Shown here: piece after piece, positions 1-5,666 of the stretch | Layout: every line of letters starts with the position of its first letter | How positions within the stretch are numbered: the first letter of the stretch is position 1 | NCBI GenBank assembly: GCA_903913345.1 | Contig: CAIWLA010000177.1 | Location: 1 to 5,666, forward strand | From: an uncultured Magnetococcales bacterium | GTDB lineage: Bacteria > Pseudomonadota > Magnetococcia > Magnetococcales > Magnetaquicoccaceae | Length of the DNA: 5,666 bases | Direction: 5' to 3' | The notes under the pieces: generated by a model | Databases searched by the model: none | The model's input: the letters and a program-made list of their open reading frames with translations, nothing else | Told to the model about the DNA's origin: nothing | Translations under genes and position numbers: made by a program

Positions 1-251
1 GCGATTCCCAAGTTGCTGGCATTGCTGTCACTCAAGGGTAACATTGTTACCGTCGATGCCCTGAACTGCCAACGCAATATAGCTCAGCAGATTGTTGACC
101 AAGGCGGCGACTATGTGCTTGCGCTCAAGGGTAATCAGGGCACACTGCATGACGATGTCAGCTTGTTCCTTAATGATCCAGAGATCGCCTGCGTACCCCA
201 TACGGATGGAACAACGACTTTCTCGCGACCCTTTTGACCCAAGTGGCCTAA
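1..251 (+). pseudogene. ISAs1-family transposase, internally deleted and frameshifted
   Basis: The reading frame is open from base 1 and continues from outside the window. It carries the typical central block of ISAs1 (H-repeat type) DDE transposases: VTVDALNCQ, where the Asp at bases 55-57 should be the second catalytic acidic residue, then [19 protein letters not shown]. After HTDGTTT (about base 218) the family would continue with a block like DGDHGRIETR and well over 100 further residues. Here the frame instead reaches a stop at 235-237. In the +3 frame, bases 219-251 read [10 protein letters not shown] and stop, which resembles a transposase C-terminus. I infer an out-of-frame internal deletion joining the middle of the gene to its last codons. 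The catalytic Glu region is absent, so the product should be inactive. Confidence 0.8.
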
Positions 252-265
252 ATGGCTAAAAATTT

Positions 266-282
266 GAAATGCGATTGCCCTG
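266..282 (+). repeat. Putative right terminal inverted repeat of the ISAs1-family element
   Basis: The sequence gaaatgcgattgccctg closes the IS remnant; read inward it starts CAGGGCAATCGC. A terminal CAGGG fits ISAs1-family ends as I remember them. It lies 15 bases after the inferred transposase stop at 249-251, a normal distance for a compact IS. The partner repeat is outside the window, so symmetry could not be tested. Bases from 283 (ccaccggaat) would be one copy of any target duplication. Confidence 0.5.
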
Positions 283-291
283 CCACCGGAA

Positions 292-1263
292 TCATTCCCC
301 CCTCTCTTCCCATTTTTTCATGAACGCCTGGACCTTTTTCATAAAGGCGGGCAAGCCCCGGAGGGCGGTTATTTGGGCCAGATTGTCCCGATGGGGTTGT
401 CCCCACCAACCGGACCAGGTGACGCCCGCTGGCACATCACCAGCCACCCCGGTGGAGGCCGCCACCCGTGCCCCCCGGCCAATGGTGACATGGGGGACAA
501 TGCCCACCTGTCCGCCCAGAACCGCTCCATCCTCGATCCGGGCGGAACCGGCAATCCCGACCTGGGCGACGATGAGGCAATGCCGACCGATATCCACGTT
601 GTGGGCAATCTGCACCTGATTGTCTATCTTGGTGCCCGTGCCAATGCGGGTGGCCCCGAAACGGCCCCGGTCAACCGTGGTGTTGGCACCGATCTCCACC
701 TCATCCTCGATCCGAACCGTGCCCAAATGGGGAATTTTTTGATGACGACCCGCAAAATATTCATAACCAAACCCATCGAAGCCGATCACGCTGTTGCTGC
801 AAATAATACAGCGCGCACCGATCGTACACCGCTCATGGATCACCGCCCCCGCATGAATCACCGTATCGGCCCCAATGATCACCTCGGCCTCGATCACCAC
901 CAGGGGACCAATCGCCACCCCCGGACCGAGTTGGGCCGTGGGATCTATGCTGGCGGTGGGATGAATCCCTTGGAGGGTCAGGGTTCGGCGTCCCAGCAGC
1001 ATGGCGGCCAGTCCAACATGCAGGGCCGGCGTCGGGGTGATGAGATGGGGAAAATCGGCGGAGAGAAGAGGGGCCAACTCCGGCGGGATCAGGAAGGCCG
1101 CTGCCGCATAATCACCGGTCTTGACCTTGTCTATCCATTTGCGTTCGTTGATAAAAGAAAGATCGTGCGGACCGGCCTCCGCCAACGGGGCAACGCCCGT
1201 GATCTCCCGGTCCTGTGTGGGTGGTGCCAGACCCAGTTGCGTGGCCAATGTGGTCAGTTTCAT
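292..1263 (-). CDS. lpxD: UDP-3-O-(3-hydroxyacyl)glucosamine N-acyltransferase LpxD
   Basis: LpxD transfers a 3-hydroxyacyl chain from acyl carrier protein to the 2-amino group of UDP-3-O-acylglucosamine, the third step of lipid A synthesis, in the cytoplasm. The protein has 323 residues. Residues 1 to about 98 form the N-terminal uridine-binding domain. Then follows a left-handed beta-helix of hexapeptide repeats to about residue 270, and a C-terminal helical tail. Diagnostic motifs are GFDGFGYEY (about 161-169), [10 protein letters not shown] and [10 protein letters not shown], with His221 matching the E. coli catalytic His239. The start at 1263 is chosen because [12 protein letters not shown] is the normal LpxD N-terminus and an AGGG lies 11 bases upstream. 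The longer ATG at 1320 would overlap rodA. The gene starts 16 bases after the rodA stop, so it is probably the last gene of the operon. The beta-helix is one 18-residue coil shorter than in E. coli (341 residues). Finding lpxD beside rodA rather than bamA/fabZ/lpxA is unusual. Confidence 0.96.
   Translation of the reverse strand: MKLTTLATQLGLAPPTQDREITGVAPLAEAGPHDLSFINERKWIDKVKTGDYAAAAFLIPPELAPLLSADFPHLITPTPALHVGLAAMLLGRRTLTLQGIHPTASIDPTAQLGPGVAIGPLVVIEAEVIIGADTVIHAGAVIHERCTIGARCIICSNSVIGFDGFGYEYFAGRHQKIPHLGTVRIEDEVEIGANTTVDRGRFGATRIGTGTKIDNQVQIAHNVDIGRHCLIVAQVGIAGSARIEDGAVLGGQVGIVPHVTIGRGARVAASTGVAGDVPAGVTWSGWWGQPHRDNLAQITALRGLPAFMKKVQAFMKKWEERGE
310..348 (-). repeat. Short imperfect tandem repeat in the LpxD C-terminal tail
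   Basis: The last residues of LpxD read AFMKKVQ then AFMKKW, encoded by two similar units of about 20 bases. It extends the basic amphipathic tail helix by two turns. It may be a local duplication or chance similarity in a lysine-rich helix. Confidence 0.5.
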
Positions 1264-1279
1264 CGCGCTATTTTCCCTG

Positions 1280-2533
1280 TTAAATCGTCCGGCCATGATG
1301 CTTGGAATAAATGCCCACATGGGCGATCAATCCCATGGAAAACAACAGGGTGATCAGGGAACTGCCTCCATAGCTGATCAGAGGCAGCGGAATGCCAACC
1401 ACCGGCAACAAGCCGATCACCATGCCAATATTGATAATCACCTGAAAGGCGAACAGGGAGATGAACCCCACCGCCGTCAACAGCCCGAAACGGTGGTGGG
1501 CCATGCTGGCAATGATCAATCCCCGCATCGTAATCAATACATAGAGTACAATCAAGGTGACACACCCCACAAAACCCCACTCCTCAGCCAACACCGAAAA
1601 GATAAAATCGGTATGGCGTTCCGGGAGAAAATCCAGATGACTTTGGCTGCCCGCCATGAACCCCTTGCCCAGGAAACCACCCGATCCGACCGCAATCTTG
1701 GATTGGATGATATGGTAACCCGAACCCAGGGGATCCCTTTCGGGCGAAAAGAGGGTGTAAATCCGCTGTCGTTGATAATCATGGAGGGCGTTCCAGGCCA
1801 CGGGCACCCCGGCGGCCAGGAGGCAGATCGACAGCAGGATCATCTTCCAGGAGAGACCCGCCACAATGATCACCACCATGCCGACTGTGGCAATAATAAT
1901 GGCCGTGCCCAGGTCCGGTTGCTTGAGGATGAGGAGCAGGGGCAACGTGACCAACAGCAACGGGATGCCCAAATCACGCCAACCAAAACCCACCACCACC
2001 GCCCGATCATGATAATAACGGGCCAGGGCCAATACCAGGGTGACCTTCATGAATTCCGATGGTTGAATCCGCATGAAGCCCAGATCCAGCCAACGTCGTG
2101 CCCCCATGCTGACGCTGCCCGCCAAAAAGACGGCCACCAGCAGGGCCAGGGCGATGCCATAGGCCACATAGGCATAGCGTCGATAAACCCGTTCGCTGCC
2201 GGCAAACGCCGCCACGAACAGGAGCATCAGACCCATGCCAAGACGCCCCGCCTGGCGCAACAGATACTGGATGTTGCTGGCCTCCTGGGGGCCGGAATAA
2301 CCACCACCACCGATGGCGGAGTAGAGCACCACCATGCCGATCATCGCGGTGATGATCAGCAGCAGCAGCAGACTCCAGGGAAACCGGTGCCAACGCTCCT
2401 GCCATCCCAAAGTGGTGGTACCATCCATGCTCAACAACCCGCCGACCGGCGTGTTGCGGGCTGTGTAACCCCTGTCCGCCGGTCTGATCGGGGGTTCCAA
2501 CTCCGGGTCGTGATGGGACAGGGTCGGACTCAT
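1280..2533 (-). CDS. rodA: Peptidoglycan glycosyltransferase RodA (SEDS family)
   Basis: RodA (MrdB) is the multi-pass membrane SEDS enzyme that polymerises lipid II into glycan strands and works as a pair with PBP2 in the elongasome. The protein has 417 residues from this start, with about ten hydrophobic segments beginning near residue 52. Visible SEDS landmarks are [20 protein letters not shown] (146-163), KQPDLGTA (204-211), the large periplasmic loop with [12 protein letters not shown], and [18 protein letters not shown] (303-320). In that last block Asp309 matches the catalytic Asp262 of E. coli RodA. The C-terminal signature [13 protein letters not shown] lies at 380-392. An AGGAG sits 3 bases before the ATG at 2533. 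An alternative ATG at 2428 would give 382 residues, closer to the usual length of about 370-380. The extra 35 residues are polar, lack SEDS features and may not be translated. The start is therefore uncertain; the function is not. Confidence 0.96.
   Translation of the reverse strand: MSPTLSHHDPELEPPIRPADRGYTARNTPVGGLLSMDGTTTLGWQERWHRFPWSLLLLLIITAMIGMVVLYSAIGGGGYSGPQEASNIQYLLRQAGRLGMGLMLLFVAAFAGSERVYRRYAYVAYGIALALLVAVFLAGSVSMGARRWLDLGFMRIQPSEFMKVTLVLALARYYHDRAVVVGFGWRDLGIPLLLVTLPLLLILKQPDLGTAIIIATVGMVVIIVAGLSWKMILLSICLLAAGVPVAWNALHDYQRQRIYTLFSPERDPLGSGYHIIQSKIAVGSGGFLGKGFMAGSQSHLDFLPERHTDFIFSVLAEEWGFVGCVTLIVLYVLITMRGLIIASMAHHRFGLLTAVGFISLFAFQVIINIGMVIGLLPVVGIPLPLISYGGSSLITLLFSMGLIAHVGIYSKHHGRTI
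2357..2371 (-). repeat. Five tandem CTG codons in rodA
   Basis: CAG occurs five times in tandem on the plus strand, which is CTG five times in the rodA frame. It encodes Leu55-Leu59 at the start of the first membrane segment. A gain or loss of one unit keeps the frame and changes only the length of the leucine run. Confidence 0.8.
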
Positions 2534-2616
2534 GGTCTCCTGACCCGTTGGCTGGCCCTGTCATCGATGGGAATCGGGCAATCTCCCGGCCCTGTCTGTC
2601 GTGCATGGAGCCGCAT
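2530..2616 (-). CDS. Possible 28-residue leader peptide upstream of rodA
   Basis: An ATG at 2616 opens a 28-codon frame that begins MRLHARQTGPGD and ends RVRRP. Its stop TGA (2532-2530) overlaps the rodA ATG in the ATGA arrangement typical of translational coupling. It starts 15 bases after the mrdA stop and is preceded by the strongest Shine-Dalgarno sequence in the window. The peptide is basic, has one Cys, no membrane segment and no family I recognise. Either it is a real small gene or leader that feeds ribosomes to rodA, or it is the original rodA start now separated by a frameshift or a sequencing error. The strong ribosome site is seen directly; translation of the peptide is inferred. 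Confidence 0.45.
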   Translation of the reverse strand: MRLHARQTGPGDCPIPIDDRASQRVRRP

Positions 2617-2618
2617 GG

Positions 2619-2629
2619 CCTCCTCCTTT
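2619..2629 (-). promoter_or_regulatory. Very strong Shine-Dalgarno sequence between mrdA and rodA
   Basis: AAAGGAGGAGG precedes the ATG at 2616, with AGGAGG ending 5 bases before it. It is a near-perfect match to the 16S rRNA 3' end, stronger than the sites of mreD, mrdA and lpxD. It sits 86 bases or more upstream of the rodA start, too far to serve it directly, and so supports initiation at 2616. Confidence 0.75.
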
Positions 2630-2631
2630 GT

Positions 2632-4599
2632 TCAATGGGCGTCCGTCTCTTCTTTGGGTTGTTCGGCGTCCGATGTGCCGGGCGCGGTGGTTGCTGCATC
2701 GGGTGTGGTCAGGGGAGGCATAGGTTCGCCTCTTTTTTTGGCAAAGTAAAGATCCATTACCCGTTTGGCCAGAGGAGCCGCATTGGATCCGCCACCACCG
2801 CCATGTTCCACGATGACCGAAACGGTAATTTCCGGTTGCTGGGCGGGCGCGTAGGCCACATACATGGCGTGATCCTTGAGTCGTCGGGCGGTGTTTTTCA
2901 TGACCGCACCGCTCTGGGTGCGTCGATGCCGGGCCACCTGTGAGGTTCCGGTCTTGCCCGCCATGCGGATCCCATCGTTCAGCCTGGCGGTACGGGCCGT
3001 CCCCAATGCGCCATGAACCACCTCTTCCAGGCCAGCGCGTACCATGGCGAGATGCTCCGCCCGGAAATGATTATGCCAAAGGGGGGGCGGCTCCGCCGAA
3101 TGGTGACTCGCATCCCCTTGCTCCTCCTCTGGACGGACCAGAAAGGGTCGATAGATGGCACCTCCATTGGCGATGGCCGACATCATGACGGCCAATTGTA
3201 TCGGGGTAGAAAGGACATATCCCTGCCCGATGGCGGTGATCAAGGTTTCACCAGGAAACCAACCGGCCTTGTAAACCTTCCGTTTCCAGGGGCGTGACGG
3301 CACCAGACCCGGTCGTTCCCCCTCCAGACCAATACCGGTCAATGCGCCCAGCCCCAGTTGCTTGGCCTGCTGATGGATGGCATCAATCCCGACCCGATCG
3401 GCCAGTTCATAAAAAAAGACATCACAGGATTGGGCAATGGCCTGGGTAAGACTGATGGAACCATGTCCCCGCAGCTTCCAGCAATAAAAACGATGATCCT
3501 GCCGGGTGGTATAACCGGGACAAAAGACCACATCCGTATCACTGAGCTTGCCGTGTCGCAACGCAGCCAGGACGACCACCATTTTAAAGGTGGAACCGGG
3601 GGGATATTGGCCCTGAACCGCCTTGTTGGTCAGGGGACGGTTGGGATTCTGGATGAGTTGTCGCCACTCGTCCGGCTGGAAACCATTGACAAATTGATTG
3701 GGATCGAAGGTGGGTTGACTGGCCATCACCAGGAGTTCGCCGGAATGGGGCCGCATGACCACCAGGGCACCGGTGCCACCAGAGGATTCGGCCAATGCCC
3801 GTTCCGCCTCCCGTTGCAGATCCATATCCAGGGTCAGGTGAATGTCCTGACCCGGATGGGGCGGGGTGCGGCGCAACTCCCGCACCTGGCGACCAAAGGC
3901 ATTGACCTCTATCTCGCGCAGGCCATCCATGCCGCGCAGTCGGGATTCCACCGACCGCTCCACACCGGATTTGCCCAGCCAATCGCCCGGTCGGAAATCG
4001 GTGTCCGGGTAACGGGCCTGGTCGGCTTCCGTGACTTCGCCCATGTAACCAATGGCATGGGAGGCCAGGTTGCCCATTAAATAGTGGCGCAGCGTCTGCA
4101 CCTCAATCGTCACCCCCGGCAGGGCGTGGATGCGGGTCTCGATCAGACTGACCTCCTCCCAGGTGAGATGGGTTTTGATGGTCAACGGCAAAAAGGGGCG
4201 TTGGCGGCTGGATTGTCTCAGGACGGCCTGGATCTCTTTCTCTTCCAGTTGCAGCAGGGGTCTCAATAATTCCAGCAGACGCAGCAGACCACCACTCTCT
4301 TTGCCGGTGTGGCGCAACTGTTGACTGGCCAATTCTGGAATGACCACCAGTTGGTAGTCGGGATTGTTTTCCACCAGCAGGCGATCATCGCGGTCAAAGA
4401 TGCGGCCTCGGGAGGCCGGAAGGAGTTGCAGGCTGATGCGGTTGTCATCGGCCATGTCGCGGTAGAGACCGCTTTTCAGGAGTTGGAGATAAAACAGTCG
4501 GCCAGTCAACGCGGAAAACAGCAGCCCCATGCCGCCACCCAGAAGCAGCAGACGGCGGCGAGCATCCACTTGGAACGTTTTGGGTCGATCTTCCAGCAT
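2632..4599 (-). CDS. mrdA: Penicillin-binding protein 2, elongasome transpeptidase
   Basis: PBP2 is the class B transpeptidase that cross-links the glycan made by RodA during side-wall growth; it is anchored in the inner membrane with its domains in the periplasm. The 655-residue protein has a short basic cytoplasmic start (RRR near 14-16) and one membrane helix at about 16-40. The pedestal/dimerisation domain includes SRGRIFDR and GKSGVERSVESRLRG. The transpeptidase domain follows. The active-site motifs are complete: STFK (336-339, nucleophile Ser336), SCD (391-393) and KTGTS (549-553). A low-complexity Thr/Ala/Glu tail follows residue 625. The length is close to that of E. coli PBP2 (633). 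I chose the ATG at 4599, with GGGA 6 bases upstream. A TTG at 4620 preceded by AGGGG would add 7 residues and is also possible. The gene begins 38 bases after the mreD stop and is followed by rodA, its standard partner. Confidence 0.97.
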   Translation of the reverse strand: MLEDRPKTFQVDARRRLLLLGGGMGLLFSALTGRLFYLQLLKSGLYRDMADDNRISLQLLPASRGRIFDRDDRLLVENNPDYQLVVIPELASQQLRHTGKESGGLLRLLELLRPLLQLEEKEIQAVLRQSSRQRPFLPLTIKTHLTWEEVSLIETRIHALPGVTIEVQTLRHYLMGNLASHAIGYMGEVTEADQARYPDTDFRPGDWLGKSGVERSVESRLRGMDGLREIEVNAFGRQVRELRRTPPHPGQDIHLTLDMDLQREAERALAESSGGTGALVVMRPHSGELLVMASQPTFDPNQFVNGFQPDEWRQLIQNPNRPLTNKAVQGQYPPGSTFKMVVVLAALRHGKLSDTDVVFCPGYTTRQDHRFYCWKLRGHGSISLTQAIAQSCDVFFYELADRVGIDAIHQQAKQLGLGALTGIGLEGERPGLVPSRPWKRKVYKAGWFPGETLITAIGQGYVLSTPIQLAVMMSAIANGGAIYRPFLVRPEEEQGDASHHSAEPPPLWHNHFRAEHLAMVRAGLEEVVHGALGTARTARLNDGIRMAGKTGTSQVARHRRTQSGAVMKNTARRLKDHAMYVAYAPAQQPEITVSVIVEHGGGGGSNAAPLAKRVMDLYFAKKRGEPMPPLTTPDAATTAPGTSDAEQPKEETDAH

Positions 4600-4637
4600 G
4601 GCGTTTCCCGGTGTTTGCAATCAGCCCCTGGCCTGCA

Positions 4638-5132
4638 TCATACATTTTCCAGCCACCAGTGGTGGATGTAAATCAGCAAGGAAAACCAGAGCGGTGCGAT
4701 CAGCAACGTGGCAATCGGTCGTCCCAGGAGCAGGGGCCAACGGACATCAAATCCTTTCAGGAGGCTCATCAGGACCATTTGAATGGCGGCCTCCAGCAGG
4801 GCGGCGACCAATATGCCATGGAGCAGGTAAACAAACTCCATGGAACGCAGTCGCCGACCAAAACGACCGATGAGCACCATCATCACGGTTTTGGAAAAGG
4901 CATTCAGCCCAAGAGTCGTGCCGCTCAGGGTATCCACCAGGATGCCAACGGCAAAGACCAGGGAAATGGTGCAGCGATCCGGGCGATACAGACGCCAATA
5001 GAACAGGCCGATCAGCACCAGATCGGGACGAAAGACGGACCACGCTTCCAGGGGGATGACCAACTCCTGGACCCCGACCGCCAGAATCAGGGTCAGCGCG
5101 GGGATCCAGGCAATAATCAAGGAAGCAATCAC
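4638..5132 (-). CDS. mreD: Rod shape-determining protein MreD
   Basis: MreD is a small integral inner-membrane protein of the elongasome that associates with MreC and is needed for rod shape. The 164-residue protein is almost entirely hydrophobic, with about five to six membrane segments. It has the family block GILVDTLSGTTLGLNAFSK (63-81), whose D-x-L-S-G and LGLNA are characteristic. The length matches E. coli MreD (about 162). The start is GTG at 5132, 3 bases after the mreC stop, with only a weak GAG-type ribosome site upstream, so translation is probably coupled to mreC. No in-frame ATG is available near the N-terminus. Confidence 0.95.
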   Translation of the reverse strand: MIASLIIAWIPALTLILAVGVQELVIPLEAWSVFRPDLVLIGLFYWRLYRPDRCTISLVFAVGILVDTLSGTTLGLNAFSKTVMMVLIGRFGRRLRSMEFVYLLHGILVAALLEAAIQMVLMSLLKGFDVRWPLLLGRPIATLLIAPLWFSLLIYIHHWWLENV

Positions 5133-5135
5133 GGT

Positions 5136-5666
5136 TTACTCGCTCGGGTTGGTTGCGAAACCACGGTTTTTTCTCTGCGTCACCTGAATGCGTGCGTTGC
5201 GTTGTTCGCTGGTTTCGTTGTCCGTGCGCTGTTCGGTTGTGGGTGCCTTGTGCAAAGAGGGTCGGCGCGCCAGCCCCTTTGAGGTCGCGCCCCTTTGGGC
5301 CATGATATTGTCCGACGGTTCTTCGTTGGGTTCGGTCTGGAGGAGGAGACGAACCTCTTCAACACGATCAAAGTCGATGGATGGCTTGACGCTGATCAGA
5401 TGGAACAGACCGGTCTCTTCGGTGGCCGCAATGGCCTCTATGCGACCGATGGGTATCCCTTTGGGAAAGATGCCACCCACGCCAGAGGTGACCACCAGAT
5501 CACCGACACGGATATCGGATCCCTTGGGAACAAATTCCATCTCCAACAGCGGTTTGTTGCGTCCTGAGACGATGGCGCGCACCCTGGAACGTTGGATCAG
5601 GCCCGGTACGCGGGAGTTGAAATCGGGCAGAGTCAGGACCAGGGCGGTATGTTGAGAGGTCTGAAC
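5136..5666 (-). CDS. mreC: Cell shape-determining protein MreC, C-terminal part
   Basis: MreC is a bitopic inner-membrane protein whose periplasmic beta-domains bind and activate PBP2. The frame is open to the right edge, so the N-terminus (membrane helix, coiled coil and first beta-domain) is outside; 176 residues are visible. The seen part holds the conserved second beta-domain: LTLPDFNSRVPGLIQRS, then PLLEMEFVPKGSDIRVGD, then VVTSGVGGIFPKGIPIGRI. After about visible residue 105 comes a hydrophilic tail of about 70 residues rich in Arg, Gln, Asn, Thr and Glu. It looks disordered and has no motif I recognise. A GTG at 5582 is internal Val and not a start. The gene is the first visible member of the operon; mreB is expected upstream. 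Confidence 0.95.
   Translation of the reverse strand, partial: VQTSQHTALVLTLPDFNSRVPGLIQRSRVRAIVSGRNKPLLEMEFVPKGSDIRVGDLVVTSGVGGIFPKGIPIGRIEAIAATEETGLFHLISVKPSIDFDRVEEVRLLLQTEPNEEPSDNIMAQRGATSKGLARRPSLHKAPTTEQRTDNETSEQRNARIQVTQRKNRGFATNPSE

Larger units (their letters stand above)
1..282 (+). mobile_element. Remnant of an ISAs1-family insertion sequence, right part only
   Basis: The segment contains the central part of an ISAs1-type transposase, followed by a short AT-richer tail that ends in aaatgcgattgccctg. The reverse complement of that tail begins CAGGG, which fits the terminal repeat I expect for this family (from memory, not checked). The left end lies outside the window. Homology to the transposase stops near base 218, and the probable IS end follows only about 60 bases later. 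Most of the C-terminal half of the gene is therefore missing and the copy should be unable to move by itself. The element lies just past the stop of lpxD and points towards it. The family call rests on the protein and is firm; the exact right boundary is an inference. Confidence 0.75.

Noticed and set aside
1264..1320. Earlier ATG (1320) for lpxD
   Set aside because: It would overlap the rodA end and add 19 residues without similarity to LpxD; the ATG at 1263 gives the normal N-terminus.
373..1353. Open frame of 326 codons on the plus strand opposite lpxD
   Set aside because: Its composition (His, Gly, Pro, Asn and Arg) follows from reading the hexapeptide-repeat codons backwards. No ribosome site or recognisable domain.
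2007..2699. Open frame of 230 codons on the minus strand overlapping mrdA end and rodA
   Set aside because: Out of frame with both genes and rich in Arg/Pro/Gly; it does not start at the strong ribosome site near 2620.
1121..2749. Open frame of 542 codons on the plus strand
   Set aside because: It lies antisense to rodA and the start of lpxD, which are certain genes. Its product is a His/Gln/Asp/Gly-rich string with no fold or motif, as expected from the reverse of Leu/Val/Ile codons in membrane segments.
3358..4080. Open frame of 240 codons on the plus strand opposite mrdA
   Set aside because: Shadow of a clear PBP2 gene; no domain seen.
1..5666. CRISPR array, tRNA, rRNA, riboswitch or a defence or toxin-antitoxin system
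   Set aside because: I saw no spaced direct repeats, RNA gene signatures or accessory gene pairs; the window is filled by the elongasome operon, lpxD and an IS remnant.

Overview
The window holds part of a Gram-negative, probably proteobacterial, cell-shape operon, read entirely on the minus strand. From right to left it encodes the C-terminal part of MreC, then MreD, penicillin-binding protein 2 (MrdA), RodA (MrdB) and LpxD. LpxD, a lipid A biosynthesis enzyme, implies an outer membrane with lipopolysaccharide. The DNA is fairly GC-rich and uses GTG as well as ATG starts. I cannot name the genus from the sequence alone.

Layout: 5666-5136 is mreC, cut by the window edge. 5132-4638 is mreD, 3 nt after the mreC stop. 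4599-2632 is mrdA. Then comes a short spacer with a very strong Shine-Dalgarno sequence and a possible 28-codon leader ORF (2616-2530), whose stop overlaps the rodA start. 2533-1280 is rodA and 1263-292 is lpxD. The tight spacing points to one transcript. mreB is expected further upstream, beyond the right edge.

The left 282 bases are different: a remnant of an ISAs1-family insertion sequence on the plus strand. It has the middle of the transposase, an abrupt loss of homology, what looks like the last few transposase codons in another frame, and a probable right terminal repeat. It ends 9 bases from the lpxD stop codon, tail to tail with the operon.

How the genes work together: MreC and MreD form the membrane and periplasmic scaffold of the elongasome. 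RodA polymerises lipid II into glycan and PBP2 cross-links it, giving lateral wall synthesis in rod-shaped growth. LpxD adds the second hydroxyacyl chain to the lipid A precursor. Its place at the end of this operon, rather than in the usual bamA-lpxD-fabZ-lpxA cluster, would link envelope-layer synthesis at the level of transcription. I see no previously undescribed system here. The most interesting points are the leader ORF before rodA, the location of lpxD and its shortened beta-helix, and the collapsed IS.
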